Assembly: GCF_900109265.1 (NCBI RefSeq)
Contig: NZ_FNZM01000025.1
Coordinates: 1-64,000 of the forward strand
DNA length: 64,000 nt
Reading direction: 5' to 3'
DNA from: Paraburkholderia tropica
GTDB taxonomy: Bacteria > Pseudomonadota > Gammaproteobacteria > Burkholderiales > Burkholderiaceae
Both the position numbers and the translations under genes were made by a program. Position 1 is the stretch's first letter, and the number at the start of each line of letters is the position of its first letter. Below the pieces are notes generated by a model. It was not told the origin of the DNA and ran no database searches. It was given only the letters and a program-made list of their open reading frames with translations. Below, in pieces: positions 60,801 to 64,000 of this stretch.

Positions 60801-63800
60801 GCGCCGCCGTCGTAGTTGAACATCACGCTGAAAAGCGGCGTGTGCGAAAGGCTGCGCTCGGGGCTCAGCGCCTCGACCACGCGCGCGAACGGCACCTGCT
60901 GATGCGCCTGCGCCTCGACGAGCCGCTCGCTCACGTGGCGCACCAGCGCGCTCACGTCGCCGAGGCCGTCGAGTTCGCTACGCACCACCAGCGTGTTGAC
61001 GAAGAAGCCGACCATGCGCTGCGTGTCGAGCCGGTCGCGTCCCGTCGCGGGCACGCCCACGCGGATGTCGTACTGGCCGCTGTAGCGCGCGAGCAGCAGG
61101 TCGAACGCCGCCAGCAGCACGGCCGCGCTGGTCGTGTCGTGACGGCGCGCGAGCGTGCGCACCGCCGCGGCGGTCGCCTCCGGAAGCGCGACGCCGACGC
61201 GTCCGCCCGCCTGGCTGCGCCGCGCGCCCGGCCGCCGGTCGAACGGCAGTTCGAGCGCGGCATGCTCGCCCGCGAGCCGCACGCGCCAGAAGTCGAGATC
61301 GGCTTCGGCGCGCGCGCTTTGCGCCGCGTCGCGCTGCCACAGCGCGTAATCGGCGTACTGGCGCGGCAGCGGCGCGGATTCGCGCAACAAGCCGTGAATG
61401 TGCGCCGCGTAGGCGCGTGAGAACTCGTCGAGCAGGAGCTGATTCGACCAGGCGTCGGAGATCAGATGATGCGTGAGGACATGCAACACGTGATCGCGCT
61501 CGCCGAGGCGGATCAAGGTCACGCGCAGCAGCGGCCCCGCGTCCAGATCGAACGGCGTGCGCGAGATCGACTGGAGCGTGTCGGCGAGACGCTGGGCCTG
61601 CTGCGCGCACGGCACATCAGCGAGATCGAGCACCGACAGCACGGGCGCGGGCGCATCGAAGCGTTGCAGCGCCTCGCCGTCGGTTTCCACGAAACGCGTG
61701 CGCAGGCTTTCGTGACGCGCGACCAGCGCCGCGAGCGCGCCCTGCACCGCCGCGCGGTCGAGCGTGCCTTCGAGACGCACCGCGCCCGGCAGGTTGTAGG
61801 CCGCGCTGCGCGGATCGAGACGCGCGAAGAACCACAGACGCGCCTGCGCGGGCGAAAGCGGCGCGGCGTCCATGTCGGCCGGACGTGCGGGCAGCGTGTG
61901 CGTTTCCGTGTTTGCGTTCGTGTTCGTGGCATCGGCGCTCGCACCGCCACGCAACGCGCTCAGTTCGCGCGCGAGATCGGCGAGCACGGGCGCGGCGAAC
62001 ACCAGGCGCACGGGCACGTCGATACGCCACGCCTCGCGCAGCGCCGCCGTCATCCGCAGCGCGAGCAGCGACTGGCCGCCGAGCGCGAAGAAGTGATCGC
62101 GGCGGCCCACACGCGCGACGCCGAGCAGCGATTGCCACACGTCGGCGAGTTGCGTTTCGATGTCGCCTTGCGGCGGCTCGAAGGTGTCGGCGTCCGCTTC
62201 GAGCGTGGGCGCGGGCAGCGCGTGACGGTCGATCTTGCCGTTGCTGTTCAGCGGCAGCCGTTCGAGCACGACGACGGCGGCCGGCACCATGTAATCGGGC
62301 AGCGCACGCGAGAGCCGTTCGCGCAGTGCAGCGCCGATGGCGGCATCGTCGGCTGCGGCACCAGGTGCGTGCGGCGCGACATAAGCAACGAGGCGGACAT
62401 CACGCACATCGCGCTCGTCAGTCGCCGACGCCTGCTGCGCCACGACGATCGCTTCGCGCACCGCCTCCTGCGCGAGCAATTGCGCCTCGATTTCGCCCGG
62501 CTCGATCCGAAAGCCGCGAATCTTCATCTGATGATCGGCGCGGCCCAGATAGTCGAGCCTGCCGTCGCCGCGCCATTTCGCCAGATCGCCGGTGCGATAG
62601 AGACGCGCGCCCGGCGTGTCGAACGGATTCGGCACGAAGCTCGCCGCGCTCAAGCCCGCGCGGCCCTGATAGCCGCGCGCGAGCCCCACGCCACCGATAT
62701 AGAGGTCGCCCGCCACGTTCGCAGGCGCGAGATCGAGATTCGCGTCGAGCACGTAAAGCTGCGTCGCGGCGATGGGCGCGCCGATCACAGGCGCGGCGTC
62801 CGTCACGCGGCCCGCCGCCGACCAGATGGTCGTTTCGGTCGGACCGTAGAGATTCCATAGCTCGATGCCTTCGCCGAGCGCGAGCAGATCGCGCGCGAGA
62901 TCGGCCTGCAAGGCTTCGCCGCCGCACAGCGCCTTGAAACGGCGCGGTGCTGTGTTTTGCGCTTGCGTCGATGTTTGCCGCCACGCGGCCGAAGGCCAGC
63001 CGCCCGCGCGCAAGAGCCGCCAACCCGCCGGCGTCGATTGCAGCGCCGTCGCGCCCGACGTGTCGATCAGACGCGCGAGCGCCGCACCGTCGCGCACCGT
63101 CTCGCGCGGCGCGATCACCACGCGCGCGCCCACCGTGAGCGGCAAGAAGAGTTCGAGCGCGGCGATGTCGAATGAGAGCGACGTGACGGCCACGAGCACG
63201 TCGTCGGCGGCGAGGCCCGGCGCCTCGCGCATCGAGAGCAGGAAGTGCCCCAGCGCGCCATGCGTGACCATCACGCCCTTGGGCGTGCCCGTCGAGCCCG
63301 AGGTGTAGATCACATACGCGAGTTGCGCGCCCGTCACCTCCACATTCGGACGATGCGCGGGTTCGTCGCCGAGATCGGCGCGGTCGAGTTCGAGGCGCGC
63401 AAGACGCGTTTGCGGATCGCAGGCGTCGGCGTGTGCGCTATCGGCGATCAGCACGCGCGCGCCGCTATCGGCGAGCATGAACGCGCGCCGCGCCACCGGC
63501 AGCGCCGGATCGAGCGGCACATACGCGCCGCCCGCCTTGTGGACCGCGAGCAGCGCCGCGACCATGTCGGCCGAGCGCTCGACGCACACGCCGACGCGCG
63601 TTTCCGGCGCGACGCCGAGCGTCAGCAGCCGATGCGCGAGCCGGTTGGCACGCGCGTCGAGTTCGGCGTAGCTGAGCGTGACGCCGCCGCACTGGAGCGC
63701 GACGGCGTGCGGCGTCGTGGCCGCCTGGCGCTCGATCAGCCGATGCGCGCACGCGGCCTGCGCGAAACGCCGCGCGTTGCGTCCGAGCGCGAGCAGACGC

Positions 63801-64000
63801 GCGCGTTCGGCGTCGTCGAGCAGCGCCGGATGACGCGTCTCGCGTTCGCTCGCGATCTGTTGCAGCACGCCGAGATAACTGTCGAACAGGCGCTCGACGG
63901 TGGCCGCATCGAACACGTCGCTCGCATAGGTGAGCGCGAGCTGGATGTGGCCGCCCTGCGTCGCGACATCGAGCGCAAGATCGACCTGCGCCGACGCCGC
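57893..64000 (-). CDS. Nonribosomal peptide synthetase, partial: (C)-A(Gly)-T-C-A-T-TE, 5' end outside the window
   Basis: At least 2035 residues; the frame is open to the window edge, where a condensation domain is ending. Then: adenylation (TSGSTGTPKG near 63300), carrier (LGGQSLLALR near 62080), condensation (HHLISDAWS near 61460, with Ala replacing the usual Gly), adenylation (TSGSAGRPKG near 60000), carrier (AGGHSLLALK near 58850) and a C-terminal thioesterase (GWSVGG near 58435, Asp in IDAYVPH, His in DADHQG). The first complete A pocket reads D-I-L-Q-L-G-L-I-W, a glycine code; the second reads D-V-H-A-T-G-L-V-A, which I cannot assign. The thioesterase makes this the terminal enzyme, although its gene comes first in the transcript. 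Confidence 0.92.
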   Translation of the reverse strand, partial: AASAQVDLALDVATQGGHIQLALTYASDVFDAATVERLFDSYLGVLQQIASERETRHPALLDDAERARLLALGRNARRFAQAACAHRLIERQAATTPHAVALQCGGVTLSYAELDARANRLAHRLLTLGVAPETRVGVCVERSADMVAALLAVHKAGGAYVPLDPALPVARRAFMLADSGARVLIADSAHADACDPQTRLARLELDRADLGDEPAHRPNVEVTGAQLAYVIYTSGSTGTPKGVMVTHGALGHFLLSMREAPGLAADDVLVAVTSLSFDIAALELFLPLTVGARVVIAPRETVRDGAALARLIDTSGATALQSTPAGWRLLRAGGWPSAAWRQTSTQAQNTAPRRFKALCGGEALQADLARDLLALGEGIELWNLYGPTETTIWSAAGRVTDAAPVIGAPIAATQLYVLDANLDLAPANVAGDLYIGGVGLARGYQGRAGLSAASFVPNPFDTPGARLYRTGDLAKWRGDGRLDYLGRADHQMKIRGFRIEPGEIEAQLLAQEAVREAIVVAQQASATDERDVRDVRLVAYVAPHAPGAAADDAAIGAALRERLSRALPDYMVPAAVVVLERLPLNSNGKIDRHALPAPTLEADADTFEPPQGDIETQLADVWQSLLGVARVGRRDHFFALGGQSLLALRMTAALREAWRIDVPVRLVFAAPVLADLARELSALRGGASADATNTNANTETHTLPARPADMDAAPLSPAQARLWFFARLDPRSAAYNLPGAVRLEGTLDRAAVQGALAALVARHESLRTRFVETDGEALQRFDAPAPVLSVLDLADVPCAQQAQRLADTLQSISRTPFDLDAGPLLRVTLIRLGERDHVLHVLTHHLISDAWSNQLLLDEFSRAYAAHIHGLLRESAPLPRQYADYALWQRDAAQSARAEADLDFWRVRLAGEHAALELPFDRRPGARRSQAGGRVGVALPEATAAAVRTLARRHDTTSAAVLLAAFDLLLARYSGQYDIRVGVPATGRDRLDTQRMVGFFVNTLVVRSELDGLGDVSALVRHVSERLVEAQAHQQVPFARVVEALSPERSLSHTPLFSVMFNYDGGAPGDGLHLPGLRASPIETSTGTARFDLVLTAREVKHTATNTTNASKNASKNSTLLSFTYARDVFDAATVDRLLADYVTMLGQIVADANTPLAALQLAPARPQSAEPLHAHPFSPVGARIAERARMQPHAHALHCEGEHLNYGELDAWSARIARTLQTRGAVAEQRVGLCLTRSVGLVAALVGVLRSGAAFVPLDPAYPPERLRTMIDEAQLACVLADAATLDACGALFAGRDALDIAALRDGARDVIAPEAHAAIHPDQLAYVIYTSGSAGRPKGVAVSHDALSRHLDDFIATYGIDARDTQLQSSTINFDVALHEMLPALMQGGQVEMRGPQLWDAPATSRHLKEGRVSFARIPTAYWQQWLRTPPPREDLAALRQITVGGEGLPGDALAQWQAGPLAHIRLDNLYGPTETTVACMYRETRAEDSAQTIVSIGEPYASRCVYVMDRDGNELPPGALGELCIGGLTLARGYLGRPGLTAASFVPDPQRPGARLYRSGDLCRRRADGSIDFLGRLDQQVKLRGFRIEPGEIEAVLREAPGVTASAVALHGEGDAKRLVGYVVGDADEADDGALRRVLESRLPAYMVPSALVRLERLPLMQNGKLDRAALPAPQAGASAARVAPRTPLEARLLALWQEVLPQAEFGVTDDFFAAGGHSLLALKLLARARDLDLPGLTLEALFQHATVRALAAHIESATTQAHGAPRASNIVALSPCSDLPRVFALHAASGLVADYRPLAEALDGVASVHGVQAPFHTESWWPGDLAQLAADYAARIRSVQPHGPYRLIGWSVGGLLAAEVARALVADGAQVAFVGLIDAYVPHADDAAPDDAFISADTAQNWHASDAELRTLLDGARRRWPLPDTLDDDPQTRALLGKVLLFQRHLGHIARVQPASRAPVDLTLWWSGRAPHRSVAESAAMWQARVAGRVTQAGSIDADHQGIVRHRDLFEALARELRASLAQAAWLEATR

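Noticed and set aside
39597..63316. Recombination-prone long repeats among NRPS A domains
   Set aside because: The A-domain cores are similar (TSGSTG and GPTE regions), but this is ordinary family conservation. I saw no long identical blocks by eye; a dot plot would be needed to claim more.
1..64000. CRISPR arrays, tRNA or rRNA genes, insertion sequences, integrases
   Set aside because: I looked for regular spacer-repeat arrays, tRNA-like cloverleaf ends and transposase or integrase motifs and found none that I could support.

Overview
The window comes from a GC-rich betaproteobacterium. The protein families, codon use and mix of catabolic and siderophore genes suggest Burkholderiaceae in the broad sense (Paraburkholderia, Caballeronia or Burkholderia type). 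Most of the window is high-GC coding sequence. Two AT-richer stretches, about 1-3 kb and 15.7-17.9 kb, look like accessory DNA: a decayed filamentous-haemagglutinin fragment, a uracil-DNA-glycosylase-like orphan and a fucosyltransferase-like orphan.

Region 1 (3.1-15.7 kb, all minus strand) is a nitrogen-heterocycle catabolic locus behind a LysR regulator. It holds an isopenicillin-N-synthase-like oxygenase, an alpha/beta hydrolase, an orphan BMP-type binding protein, an oxygenase that has lost its Rieske cluster, a Rieske-plus-ferredoxin protein and a GST-like protein. A 428-bp gap follows, with a sigma54-like promoter and three consecutive perfect hairpins. After it come an NMT1-type binding protein, a complete Rieske oxygenase, an ABC ATPase and permease, and an AtzB/8-oxoguanine-deaminase-like hydrolase. 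The Rieske-less oxygenase, Rieske-ferredoxin and GST trio matches the NdmC/NdmD/NdmE complex of bacterial caffeine N-demethylation. Here, however, the NdmD-like member has no flavin/NAD reductase module. A methylated or N-alkylated purine-like substrate is my inference.

Region 2 (17.9-29.8 kb, plus strand) is a second catabolic operon under a GntR/HutC regulator. It encodes two tandem phosphotriesterase-like proteins, a FAD monooxygenase, three more hydrolases of unrelated folds, an outer-membrane SphA/MetA-type protein, an MFS transporter, an SRPBCC protein and a quinone-oxidoreductase-like dehydrogenase. The first phosphotriesterase-like protein has lost every metal ligand. The regulator gene and the operon share a 16-bp promoter element. 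The substrate is unknown and is probably an ester- or lactone-bearing compound.

Region 3 (30.0-64.0 kb, nearly all minus strand) is a lipopeptide siderophore cluster that runs off the right edge. A FAAL-started NRPS activates a fatty acid and then Asp, next to a SyrP/TauD-type Asp beta-hydroxylase gene. A second NRPS adds D-Ser and one unresolved residue. A third, truncated by the window edge, adds Gly and another residue and carries the only thioesterase. Around them lie a free carrier protein, a TonB-dependent receptor divergent from an AraC regulator with a Fur-like site between them, a FhuD/FhuB/FhuC-type importer, a PvdE-type exporter and a PvdQ-like acylase. This is the gene set expected for an acylated beta-hydroxyaspartate siderophore that is exported, re-imported and possibly deacylated. 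No hydroxamate-forming enzyme, sigma factor, MbtH protein or PPTase is seen; these may lie beyond position 64000.
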